64,000 nt of DNA from CAYPEL01 sp036479985 (GTDB lineage Bacteria; Pseudomonadota; Gammaproteobacteria; DSM-19610), in contig CBDDAF010000003.1 in assembly GCA_965224815.1 (NCBI GenBank), positions 806,001 to 870,000 on the forward strand, in the 5' to 3' direction. A program made the translations under genes and the position numbers. This document shows positions 45,235-53,066 of this stretch, piece after piece. Within the stretch, counting starts at the first letter, position 1; each line of letters begins with the position of its first letter. Below the pieces are notes generated by a model. It was not told the origin of the DNA. It was given only the letters and a program-made list of their open reading frames with translations, and did no database searches.

Positions 45235-45591
45235 TTATCGCTTAAGGAGTTGCAGCAACTCTTCCAGTTCGACCCGCATTTGGTGCACGATCTGCTGGCG
45301 TTGAGTGACATCTTCCTTGGCGTCTTCTCCTGACAAACGCTGACGTGCTCCACCGATCGTAAAACCCTGCTCGTATAGCAGGCTACGAATCTGGCGGATC
45401 ATGATGACATCATGGCGCTGATAATAACGCCGGTTACCGCGACGTTTGACAGGTTTTAGTTGCGGAAATTCCTGCTCCCAATAGCGAAGCACATGTGGTT
45501 TAACACCACACAACTCACTGACTTCGCCAATTGTAAAATAACGTTTTCCGGGAATTACAGGCAGTTCATTGTTGTTGCTGGCTTCCAGCAT
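45235..45591 (-). CDS. MerR-family regulator downstream of ihfA
   Basis: The N-terminal MerR winged helix-turn-helix (YFTIGEVSELCGVKPHVLRYWEQEF, with the wing KRRGNRRYYQRHDV) is followed by a short coiled coil (EDAKEDVTQRQQIVHQMRVELEELL). There is no effector domain. A MerR gene directly after ihfA is a conserved proteobacterial arrangement of unknown function. Start ATG 45591 has GGAGG five bases before it and overlaps the end of ihfA by 26 bases. 118 residues. Confidence 0.88.
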   Translation of the reverse strand: MLEASNNNELPVIPGKRYFTIGEVSELCGVKPHVLRYWEQEFPQLKPVKRRGNRRYYQRHDVIMIRQIRSLLYEQGFTIGGARQRLSGEDAKEDVTQRQQIVHQMRVELEELLQLLKR

Positions 45592-45871
45592 ATGCCTCCA
45601 CACGCGCTTTTAATTTTTGTCCAGGACGGAATGTTACTACGCGGCGAGCTGAAATGGGAATTTCTTCGCCAGTTTTTGGATTGCGTCCTGGTCGTTGATT
45701 TTTATCTCTGAGATCAAAATTGCCAAATCCAGACAATTTGACCTGCTTGCCACTCTCCAACGCGCCACGAACTTCTTCAAAGAACATTTCCACCAGTTCC
45801 TTCGCTTCGCGTTTGTTGAGCCCCAATTCTTCGAACAACTTTTCTGCCATGTCGGCCTTGGTTAGCGCCAT
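45566..45871 (-). CDS. ihfA: Integration host factor alpha subunit
   Basis: This is a DNA-bending HU/IHF family protein. It starts MALTKADMAEKLFEELGLNK, with the beta-arm region VKLSGFGNFDLRDKNQRPGR and the DNA-intercalating proline in GRNPKTGE. 101 residues, usual for IHF-alpha. It is three bases downstream of pheT, as in E. coli. IHF commonly assists sigma-54 promoters such as the one at 23730, and REP/BIME repeats can bind it; both links are inference. Confidence 0.97.
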   Translation of the reverse strand: MALTKADMAEKLFEELGLNKREAKELVEMFFEEVRGALESGKQVKLSGFGNFDLRDKNQRPGRNPKTGEEIPISARRVVTFRPGQKLKARVEAYAGSQQQQ

Positions 45872-45874
45872 GGG

Positions 45875-48253
45875 TTATTTCCTCTGTTGTGCTGCAAATT
45901 TTTCCTTGAGCTGCTCCACTACCTGTTCGATAAGTGGGTCAACATCTTGGTCCGTTAGTGTGCGTGAAGAATCCTGTAGAATCAAGCTAAAAGCGACGCT
46001 TTTTCGCCCGGATTCTATGCCTTTTCCCTGGTAAACATCGAACACATTCAGCGCTTTCAGTAAATCACCCGCGGTAGCGGTAATTACCTGGCCTAGTGCG
46101 TCGCTGGAAATATCATCTTCCACCACTACAGCTAAATCGCGGCGGATTGAAGGAAATCTTGAGAGTTTTTCGAACCTTGGGAGCTCTCCTTCCAGTATTT
46201 CCTGCATTTCCAGCTCAAATACAAACGTAGCCTCAGGAAGTTCCTCCTGCTTAATCAATTGTGGATGCAGTTTACCGACCCAACCAATCACCGTTTCACC
46301 CTTTAATACAGCTGCGGACTGACCTGGATGTAGTGCCGGATGAGTGCGTTTTATGAATTGAACATCCGTTTGCCCAGCAACATCCAACAGTGCTTCCACG
46401 TCACCTTTAATATCAAAAAAGTCCACGGACGACTGCCCCGCATGCCCCCAGACTTCAGGCATCGCACTACCGGATATAAGACCGCTTAAAATATTATTCT
46501 GTTTTAATTCATTGTCTTGCTGAATAAAGTTAAGACCATGCTCGAATAGTCGAATCCGCGCTTGTTGGCGATGATGATTATATTTTGCAGCCCTGATGAG
46601 ACCCGGCCATAGACTGGTTCGCATCACTGACAACTCCGATGAAATCGGGTTGGTCAAGGCCACAGGTTGCAAATCCGGATGGATCAGGTTGTCGAGCGAT
46701 TGCTCAACGAAACTGTAGGTGATCGCTTCCTGATAATCGCGATCGACCAGAAATAACTTAATACGCTCCAGCGGCGTAATTTTCTCAGGCACCGGATGCA
46801 TTTGTAATTGCCCGGTGCTGGGAGCACTGGGTATCCGGTTATAGCCGTAGACACGCCCAACCTCTTCAATCAGATCGGCTTCCAGACTAATATCAAAACG
46901 AAACGTTGGTGGTGTGACACGCCAGGTATCTGCTGTCACTTCTACATGCATACCCAGCCGCTGCAAAATATCGGTAACGGTGTCAGACGGTGGCGAGAAA
47001 CCCAGTAAGCGATCGATACGCGAGGCACGCAGTTCTATCACCTGCTTGGACGGCAAATGCGTATCACTCACGGCCTCTATAACCGGCCCGGCTTCACCGC
47101 CTACTAGCTCAAGCAAAAGCTGGGTCGCACGCTGTATCGCCCGATGTTGCAAAGCCGGATCGACACCTCTTTCAAACCGGTAGGCCGAATCGGTAGTCAG
47201 TCCGTACTTACGCGCCCGCCCTGCAATCACTTCAGGGGTAAAACAGGCCACTTCCAGAAACAGACTGTCCGTATCTGCCGTGATTCCCGAATCAATACCG
47301 CCCATCACCCCTGCCAATGCCAGCGGCTTATCCTGATCCGTAATTAATAAAGTCTGCTCATCCAGTTCGATTTCGCTTTCATCCAACAGGGTTAGTTTTT
47401 CACCTTGTTTGGCATAGCGGACCTGGATACCGCCCATCAGTCTGGACAAGTCAAAAGCGTGCATCGGCTGGCCAAGCTCCAGGAGAACATAATTGGTCAC
47501 GTCGACAACAGGCCCCAGGCTGCGTATGCCGCCACGACGCAAGCGTTCCTGCATCCAGGCGGGGGTAGATACATTTAGGTTAATGCCACGTATTACGCGG
47601 CCTAGATAGCGCGGGCAAGCCTGTGGTGCATCAACCTGAATGGGAAATTGCGCTTCGATACTGGACGCAACAGAAGTAAAGTCCGGCGGCGTCAAATCGG
47701 TTCCCGTTAATGCACCCACCTCACGCGCTACGCCTTCCATTCCCAGACAATCACCACGGTTTGGCGTCAAATCTATTTCGATAATGCTATCTTCAAGTGA
47801 TAAGTACTCACGAATATCAGCACCCACAGGCGCATTCGCTAACAGCTCCATCAACCCAGACTGTTCATCATTGAAACCCAGTTCACTAGCCGCGCACAGC
47901 ATGCCTGAAGAAGCTACACCACGCAGCTTGGCCTGCTTTATTTCCATATCACCGGGAAGCACAGCGCCAACAGTAGCCAAAGGCACTTTAATACCTGCAC
48001 GCGCATTGGGTGCGCCACATACAATTTGCAAGGGCGAGCTTTCACCGGCATTGACCTGGCAGACGCGCAATTTATCCGCATCCGGGTGAGGTTCGGCGCT
48101 CAGAATCTCTGCGACGACCACACCGGCAAAAGCAGGCGCTGCGGGTTCAACAGAATCAACTTCCAGGCCAGCCATAGTCAGCTGTTCGGCTAATTCGTCA
48201 GTACCGAGTTTTGGATTGACCCATTCGCGCAGCCAGGCTTCACTGATTCTCAT
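45875..48253 (-). CDS. pheT: Phenylalanyl-tRNA synthetase beta subunit
   Basis: The beta subunit of the heterotetrameric enzyme starts MRISEAWLREWVNPKLGTDE. An EMAP/tRNA-binding domain follows (residues ~40-150, VCQVNAGE, CGAPNARAG), then B3/B4 editing domain, B5 (FSPPSDTVTDILQRLGM) and a class II core-like region. The C-terminal FDX-ACB anticodon domain contains FPSIRRDLAVVV and GKGIESGRKSVAF. 792 residues is normal. It is separated from pheS by 145 bases that contain a REP hairpin, which is unusual for this operon. Confidence 0.98.
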   Translation of the reverse strand: MRISEAWLREWVNPKLGTDELAEQLTMAGLEVDSVEPAAPAFAGVVVAEILSAEPHPDADKLRVCQVNAGESSPLQIVCGAPNARAGIKVPLATVGAVLPGDMEIKQAKLRGVASSGMLCAASELGFNDEQSGLMELLANAPVGADIREYLSLEDSIIEIDLTPNRGDCLGMEGVAREVGALTGTDLTPPDFTSVASSIEAQFPIQVDAPQACPRYLGRVIRGINLNVSTPAWMQERLRRGGIRSLGPVVDVTNYVLLELGQPMHAFDLSRLMGGIQVRYAKQGEKLTLLDESEIELDEQTLLITDQDKPLALAGVMGGIDSGITADTDSLFLEVACFTPEVIAGRARKYGLTTDSAYRFERGVDPALQHRAIQRATQLLLELVGGEAGPVIEAVSDTHLPSKQVIELRASRIDRLLGFSPPSDTVTDILQRLGMHVEVTADTWRVTPPTFRFDISLEADLIEEVGRVYGYNRIPSAPSTGQLQMHPVPEKITPLERIKLFLVDRDYQEAITYSFVEQSLDNLIHPDLQPVALTNPISSELSVMRTSLWPGLIRAAKYNHHRQQARIRLFEHGLNFIQQDNELKQNNILSGLISGSAMPEVWGHAGQSSVDFFDIKGDVEALLDVAGQTDVQFIKRTHPALHPGQSAAVLKGETVIGWVGKLHPQLIKQEELPEATFVFELEMQEILEGELPRFEKLSRFPSIRRDLAVVVEDDISSDALGQVITATAGDLLKALNVFDVYQGKGIESGRKSVAFSLILQDSSRTLTDQDVDPLIEQVVEQLKEKFAAQQRK

Positions 48254-48301
48254 GGTTTGAACTCATTCATCTTCTGTAATATAAACTCATCGCCTGGCAT
48301 C

Positions 48302-48386
48302 TGTAGGAGCGGCTTTAGCCGCGAAAGGTTGCGTGTAGTAAACATGACCGTATACCGAATCTATCGCGGCTGAAGCCGCTCCTACA
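48302..48386. repeat. REP hairpin with long loop inside the pheS-pheT gap (copy 9)
   Basis: TGTAGGAGCGGCTTTAGCCG and GCGGCTGAAGCCGCTCC plus TACA flank a loop longer than in other copies (about 41 bases). It lies between pheS and pheT, within the operon. Confidence 0.92.
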
Positions 48387-48398
48387 ATTTTTCTACAG

Positions 48399-49418
48399 TT
48401 AGTTAAACTGCTGTAAAAATCGCAGGTCATTCTCAAAGAACAAACGCAGGTCATCAACGCCGTATTTCAGCATGGCTAACCGTTCTACACCCATACCAAA
48501 TGCCAGGCCTGTATAGGCTTCATTATCAATGCCTGCGTGCGCAAACACGTTTGGATGCACCATCCCGCAACCTAATATTTCCAGCCAGCCGCTGTGACTG
48601 CAAACCCGGCAACCTTTGCCCTCGCACATCACGCACTCGATATCTACTTCGGCGGAAGGCTCAGTAAAAGGGAAATAAGAAGGACGAAACCGTACAGCCA
48701 GATTGTCACGTTCAAAAAAGTGTTTCAGAAACTCATCCAGCAAGCCTTTCAGATCAGCAAAGCTGACAGCCTCATCCACTAGCAAACCTTCGACCTGGTG
48801 GAACATCGGCGTATGTGTCAGATCTGAATCACAGCGATAAACCCGGCCAGGCGCAATAATACGCAGTGGCGGCTCGCGGTTTTCCATGACCCTTATTTGC
48901 ACGGGTGATGTGTGTGTCCGTAAAACGTGATGTTCATCGATATAAAACGTGTCATGCATAGCGCGGGCTGGATGGTGCGCTGGAATATTCAGTGCTTCAA
49001 AGTTATGGTAATCGTCCTCGATTTCAGGCCCTTCTGCGACCTCAAATCCCATACTGGCAAATAGTTTCTCAATACGTTGCAGGGTACGGGTGACCGGGTG
49101 CAAACCACCGGTCTTCTGGCCACGGCCTGGCAAAGTGACATCCACCGTTTCTTTTTCCAGCTGTTCATTTAAAACAGCCGACTGCAGTGTTTGCTTGCGC
49201 GCCTCGATAGCCTGCTGGACCACTTTCTTGGATTGGTTGATCGCCTGGCCGGCTTTCGGACGCTCTTCTGCAGAAAGCTTGCCCAGCGCTTTCAGCTGGT
49301 CAGTGAGCACCCCTTTCTTGCCAAGGAAATGCACACGCACCTGATCCAGTGCCTGCAGGTCGGCGGCCTCCTCTATGGCTTGCTTGGCTTGTAACTCAAG
49401 TTCAGCGAGTGCTTCCAC
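48399..49418 (-). CDS. pheS: Phenylalanyl-tRNA synthetase alpha subunit
   Basis: A class II catalytic subunit with an N-terminal coiled-coil domain. Motifs include TGGLHPVTRTLQRIEKLF, FEVAEGPEIEDDYHNF, LRTHTSPVQIRVM, GRVYRCDSDLTHTPMFHQVE, and the C-terminal GMGVERLAMLKYG. The Ala/Gly in the phenylalanine pocket region FPFTEPSAEVDI is of the usual type. Length 339 fits. The start is GTG 49418, with GGAG nine bases upstream. Between it and rplT lies a composite repeat and a terminator, so pheST may have its own promoter. Confidence 0.98.
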   Translation of the reverse strand: MEALAELELQAKQAIEEAADLQALDQVRVHFLGKKGVLTDQLKALGKLSAEERPKAGQAINQSKKVVQQAIEARKQTLQSAVLNEQLEKETVDVTLPGRGQKTGGLHPVTRTLQRIEKLFASMGFEVAEGPEIEDDYHNFEALNIPAHHPARAMHDTFYIDEHHVLRTHTSPVQIRVMENREPPLRIIAPGRVYRCDSDLTHTPMFHQVEGLLVDEAVSFADLKGLLDEFLKHFFERDNLAVRFRPSYFPFTEPSAEVDIECVMCEGKGCRVCSHSGWLEILGCGMVHPNVFAHAGIDNEAYTGLAFGMGVERLAMLKYGVDDLRLFFENDLRFLQQFN

Positions 49419-49446
49419 TGGATGTTGCTCCGGATAATTTCAACCT

Positions 49447-49590
49447 AGGGAACCTCTGATTAATTCATAAAAACCTGTAGGAGTGGCTTCAGCCGCGAAG
49501 AGCAACAGCGCCCCGTTCGCGGCTGAAGCTGCTCCTGCAGTATTTGTACTGTTCATAATGACAAATACACGGCTGAATCAGAGGCTCTCT
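49447..49590. repeat. Composite REP/MITE-like element (copy 10)
   Basis: Outer repeats AGGGAACCTCTGATTAATTC and GAATCAGAGGCTCTCT. REP core 49476-49539. The conserved arm TGTTCATAATGACAAATACA lies to the right. It sits between rplT and pheS. Confidence 0.9.
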
Positions 49591-49602
49591 AGACAGCATT
49601 AA

Positions 49603-49633
49603 TAAAAAAGGGAAAGACCCAGGGCCTTTCCCT
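49603..49633 (-). terminator. Rho-independent terminator after rplT
   Basis: On the minus strand, stem AGGGAAAG / CTTTCCCT with a 9-base loop is followed by a run of Ts (TTTTTTATT). It should end transcription of the infC-rpmI-rplT operon. Confidence 0.85.
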
Positions 49634-49674
49634 ATTCATCAGATTTACTGTGCCACAGAGATTCCGTGACCCAA

Positions 49675-50034
49675 TCAACCTGCCAGGCTGGCCTTGGCTT
49701 TTTCTGCCAATGCAGTAAAGGCAGCTTTATCAAATACAGCAAGATCAGCCAAAACCTTACGATCAATTTCAATCTCTGCTTTACTGAGCCCGTTGATAAA
49801 CCGGCTATAGGACATGCCATTTTCTCGTGCTTCAGCATTAATGCGGGCAATCCACAACGCCCGGAACTGGCGCTTACGTTGACGGCGGTCACGGTAGGCA
49901 TATTGACCGGCCTTGATGACGGCCTGTTTGGCAACTCGATAAACTTTGCGGCGGGCACCGTAATAGCCCTTCGCTTTGTCTAATACTTTTTTATGGCGGG
50001 CGCGTGCCTGTACACCCCGTTTTACTCTGGACAT
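49675..50034 (-). CDS. rplT: 50S ribosomal protein L20
   Basis: The sequence starts MSRVKRGVQARARHKKVLDK, with the basic N-terminal tail and YAYRDRRQRKRQFRALWI typical of L20. 119 residues. It binds 23S rRNA early in assembly and in E. coli represses its own operon by binding the leader mRNA. It is 12 bases downstream of rpmI. Confidence 0.98.
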   Translation of the reverse strand: MSRVKRGVQARARHKKVLDKAKGYYGARRKVYRVAKQAVIKAGQYAYRDRRQRKRQFRALWIARINAEARENGMSYSRFINGLSKAEIEIDRKVLADLAVFDKAAFTALAEKAKASLAG

Positions 50035-50046
50035 AGCTTTATCCCC

Positions 50047-50244
50047 TCAATTATACGGCATCATGCGACGCACGGATTTGGTATCAGCACTTGCTACTCG
50101 CAAAATGGTGACCAGCTGACGTTTTCGCTTGGCGCTTTTCTTGGTAAGGATATGACGGTGGTGGGATTGCCCACGCTTGAACCCGCCATTGGCAGTCCGG
50201 CGGAATCGCTTCGCAGCGCCGCGGTTGGTTTTCATCTTTGGCAT
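50047..50244 (-). CDS. rpmI: 50S ribosomal protein L35
   Basis: 65 residues starting MPKMKTNRGAAKRFRRTANG, with the family's HHRHILTKKSAKRKRQL segment. It lies between infC and rplT as in most bacteria. A 31-bp-arm palindrome separates it from infC. Confidence 0.98.
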   Translation of the reverse strand: MPKMKTNRGAAKRFRRTANGGFKRGQSHHRHILTKKSAKRKRQLVTILRVASADTKSVRRMMPYN

Positions 50245-50312
50245 TTTACATCTCCGCTTCTATATCAAATTTAGTCGCCACCTAGGCGCGGTATGCCCGG
50301 GACGACAGGGAT

Positions 50313-50380
50313 TTTTTCAAGGGGTCAGAGTAATTGAAAATCGAATAAGCGATTTTCAATTACTCTGACCCCTTGAAAAA
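50313..50380. repeat. Perfect 31-bp-arm palindrome between infC and rpmI
   Basis: Arms at 50313-50343 and 50350-50380, beginning TTTTTCAAGGGGTCAGAGTA, with a 6-base loop AATAAG. It ends two bases from the infC stop codon. On the minus strand it ends in a T run, so it could act as a terminator or attenuator. The GGGGTCAGAGTA core is known to me from hairpins found scattered in other proteobacterial genomes, but I cannot check this here. Confidence 0.95.
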
Positions 50381-50381
50381 C

Positions 50382-50903
50382 TTACTTCTTCGGCGCCAGC
50401 ACCATGACCATCTGCCGCCCTTCCATCTTTGGAAACTGTTCAACGCTTCCAAGTTCTTCCAGATCTCCTTCAACTCGCTTCAGGAGATCCCGGCCCAGTT
50501 CCTGGTGGGCCATTTCACGACCACGAAAACGTAGTGTGACTTTTACTTTATCGCCATCGTTCAAGAACCGGGTCAGGTTTCGCAACTTGACGTTGTAATC
50601 ACCGATATCGGTACCGGGACGAAACTTGACCTCTTTAACCTGTATCTGTTTCTGCTTTTTGCGTGAGCTCTGACGTTTTTTCTGTTCCTCAAAGCGGTAT
50701 TTACCGTAATCCATCACTCGGCACACCGGCGGTTCAGCTTGTGGCGAGATTTCCACTAGATCCAGTTCAGCTTGCTCAGCTATTCCAAACGCTTCTTCTA
50801 ATGGTACTACGCCAACTTGCTCCCCATCTGCGCCAATCAAGCGCACCTGGACAGCGGTTATATCTTTGTTGACCCGGTGTTTACCTTTATTTGCTGCTGC
50901 GAT
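50382..50903 (-). CDS. infC: Translation initiation factor IF-3 (AUC start)
   Basis: IF-3 binds the 30S subunit and rejects non-canonical start codons. The N-domain has VRLIGADGEQVGVV and DLVEISPQAEPPVCR, with linker basic residues KKRQSSRKKQKQ. The C-domain contains VKFRPGTDIGDYNVKLRNL and the end GRQMVMVLAPKK. The N-terminal residues (AAANKGKHRVNKDI...) match the family only if translation starts at ATC 50901-50903, one base after the thrS stop and six bases after a GGAGG ribosome binding site. infC of E. coli uses AUU for self-repression, and AUC would serve the same end. 173 residues. Confidence 0.95.
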   Translation of the reverse strand: MAAANKGKHRVNKDITAVQVRLIGADGEQVGVVPLEEAFGIAEQAELDLVEISPQAEPPVCRVMDYGKYRFEEQKKRQSSRKKQKQIQVKEVKFRPGTDIGDYNVKLRNLTRFLNDGDKVKVTLRFRGREMAHQELGRDLLKRVEGDLEELGSVEQFPKMEGRQMVMVLAPKK

Positions 50904-50904
50904 A

Positions 50905-52836
50905 TTACGCCTCCAAAATAGTTCGGCCGCGGCTCGCGATCTCTTCGGCCAACCCTTCTGCCAGGGCTGTTACGGATCGGCTACCTAGATCCTGACCACT
51001 TCGCGTGCGCACGGCCACAGAATTCGATTCCACTTCCCGATCTCCAATAACTAGCAAATACGGGACGCGTTGTAATGTGTGCTCGCGGATTTTAAAGCCG
51101 ATTTTCTCATTTCTCAAGTCCGATTTAACTCTCAGACCCTGTTTTTTCAATGTTTCTTCTACCTGACGGGCATAATCAGCCTGTTTATCGGTAATATTGA
51201 GGATAACTGCCTGTACCGGCGCCAGCCAAACGGGCAGAGCTCCGGCATAATGTTCTATCAGAATTCCAATAAAACGCTCCAGCGAACCAAGAATTGCCCG
51301 GTGCAACATGACAGGAGTCTGTTTGCTGCCGTCTTCGGCGACATAGGTCGCACCTAATCGGTCGGGCATCGAGAAATCCAGCTGGATTGTACCCAACTGC
51401 CAAACCCGATCCAGACAATCTTTCAAAGAAAACTCGATTTTGGGCCCATAAAAAGCGCCCTCACCCGGCTGTAGATCCCAATCCAGCTTTTTATGGTTAA
51501 GCGCATCCTCCAGGGACTTTTCAGCCTTATCCCAAAGATGATCTTCACCAACCCGTTTTTCCGGCCGGGTCGACAGCTTAATAATGACATCCTCGAAACC
51601 GAAATCCCGATAGACCTCGAATAACAGGTCGATAAAGTCCGAGACCTCATCGAGAATCTGTTCCTCGGTACAAAAAATATGTGCGTCATCCTGCACAAAA
51701 CCACGTACCCGCATCAATCCGTGCAAGGTACCGGAAGGCTCATTACGGTGGCAGGAGCCAAACTCGGCCAACCGCAATGGTAAATCCCGGTAGCTTTTTA
51801 AACCCTGGTTATAAATCTGAATATGCGCTGGGCAATTCATGGGTTTAATGGCAAAGGTATGATGCTCGGATTCGGTAATGAACATGTCATCCTGGAATTT
51901 TTCCCAGTGACCGGATTTCTCCCACAGGGACCGGTCAATCACGGTTGGCGTGTGTACTTCCTGATAACCGTGATCTTGTAACTTACTGCGAATATAGTCC
52001 TGGATCTGTAAATAAATTGACCAGCCTTTGTCGTGCCAGAACACCATACCCGGCGCTTCTTCCTGAGTATGGAACAGATGCATGGCCTTGCCCAGTTTGC
52101 GGTGATCACGCTTTTCCGCTTCTTCTAGCCGGTGCAAATAAGCCTTGAGCTCATCCTTAGTACGCCAGGCGGTACCGTAGATGCGTTGCAACATCGGATT
52201 GTTAGAATCACCCCGCCAATAAGCGCCAGCGACTTTCATAACCTTGAAGGCCTTGGGTAGTTTACCGGTACTGGGCAGGTGCGGGCCGCGGCAAACGTCA
52301 AACCATTCGCCTTGCCGGTAGATAGACACCTCTTCTCCTTGCGGGATAATGTCTTCGATGATTTCAACTTTGTACTTCTCGCCCAGATCGGCAAAGGTCT
52401 TAATCGCCGCTTCGCGTGTCAAGACCTCGCGTTGAATCGGTAAGTTGCGCTTAACGATCTCCTGCATACGCTTTTCTATTTTTGTCAGATCATCCGGTGT
52501 GAAAGGCGTGTCACGCGCGAAGTCGTAATAGAATCCGTTTTCGATCGCTGGACCAATGGTCACCTGGGTACCAGGATACAACTCCTGCACCGCCTGAGCC
52601 ATGATATGCGCAGCATCGTGACGCACCAGTTCAAGCGCGTCTTCATCTTTGCTGGTGACAATAGCCAGATCACTGTCGTTTTCAATTCGGTAGCTGGTAT
52701 CAACCAGATCCCCGTTGACACGACCAGCCAGCGCAGCTTTGGCAAGCCCAGGGCCAATGTCAGCGGCCACTTCATGAACAGTGACTGGATTATCGAAATT
52801 TCTTTGACTACCGTCAGGGAGGGTTACTACAGGCAT
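50905..52836 (-). CDS. thrS: Threonyl-tRNA synthetase
   Basis: The class II synthetase begins with a TGS domain (MPVVTLPDGSQRNFDNPVTV), followed by the SAD editing domain (RHDAAHIMAQAVQELYP, DVCRGPHLPSTGK). The catalytic core includes MNCPAHIQIYNQ, RLAEFGSCHRNEPSGTLHGL, RGFVQDDAHIFC and a C-terminal anticodon domain. Zinc ligands are the Cys in MNCPAH and the conserved histidines. 643 residues. It heads the operon thrS-infC-rpmI-rplT. A palindrome lies between it and the tRNA-Val upstream. Confidence 0.98.
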   Translation of the reverse strand: MPVVTLPDGSQRNFDNPVTVHEVAADIGPGLAKAALAGRVNGDLVDTSYRIENDSDLAIVTSKDEDALELVRHDAAHIMAQAVQELYPGTQVTIGPAIENGFYYDFARDTPFTPDDLTKIEKRMQEIVKRNLPIQREVLTREAAIKTFADLGEKYKVEIIEDIIPQGEEVSIYRQGEWFDVCRGPHLPSTGKLPKAFKVMKVAGAYWRGDSNNPMLQRIYGTAWRTKDELKAYLHRLEEAEKRDHRKLGKAMHLFHTQEEAPGMVFWHDKGWSIYLQIQDYIRSKLQDHGYQEVHTPTVIDRSLWEKSGHWEKFQDDMFITESEHHTFAIKPMNCPAHIQIYNQGLKSYRDLPLRLAEFGSCHRNEPSGTLHGLMRVRGFVQDDAHIFCTEEQILDEVSDFIDLLFEVYRDFGFEDVIIKLSTRPEKRVGEDHLWDKAEKSLEDALNHKKLDWDLQPGEGAFYGPKIEFSLKDCLDRVWQLGTIQLDFSMPDRLGATYVAEDGSKQTPVMLHRAILGSLERFIGILIEHYAGALPVWLAPVQAVILNITDKQADYARQVEETLKKQGLRVKSDLRNEKIGFKIREHTLQRVPYLLVIGDREVESNSVAVRTRSGQDLGSRSVTALAEGLAEEIASRGRTILEA

Positions 52837-52880
52837 GTTGCACTCCAGTGGTGACCACTACCGAAGGCCACTTGCTATTT

Positions 52881-52937
52881 TTTAATAGGGGACAGACCAC
52901 CATTTTTTTAAAAAATGGTGGTCTGTCCCCTATTAAA
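52881..52937. repeat. Perfect 28-bp-arm palindrome upstream of thrS
   Basis: Arms at 52881-52908 and 52910-52937, beginning TTTAATAGGGGACAGACCAC, centred on 52909. It lies between tRNA-Val and thrS, in the thrS leader region. Its general form (GGGG-A/T-CAGA core in a perfect palindrome) parallels the element at 50313, though the sequence differs. Confidence 0.95.
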
Positions 52938-52944
52938 TCAAATT

Positions 52945-53020
52945 TGGTAGGCGCGATTGGATTCGAACCAACGACCCCCACCATGTCAAGGTGGTGCTCT
53001 AACCAACTGAGCTACGCGCC
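52945..53020 (-). tRNA. tRNA-Val (GAC)
   Basis: 76 bases with encoded CCA; acceptor GGCGCG start, anticodon loop TTGACAT giving GAC, T loop GGTTCGAATCC. It is upstream of thrS and downstream of uvrB on the same strand. Confidence 0.96.
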
Positions 53021-53066
53021 TGAAGAACGCGTAAGATACCTAATAACAGGGGGCTGAGTAAAGCTT

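Noticed and set aside
47640..48089. 149-codon plus-strand reading frame
   Set aside because: It is antisense to pheT, which is complete and well supported; no ribosome binding site or recognisable domain.
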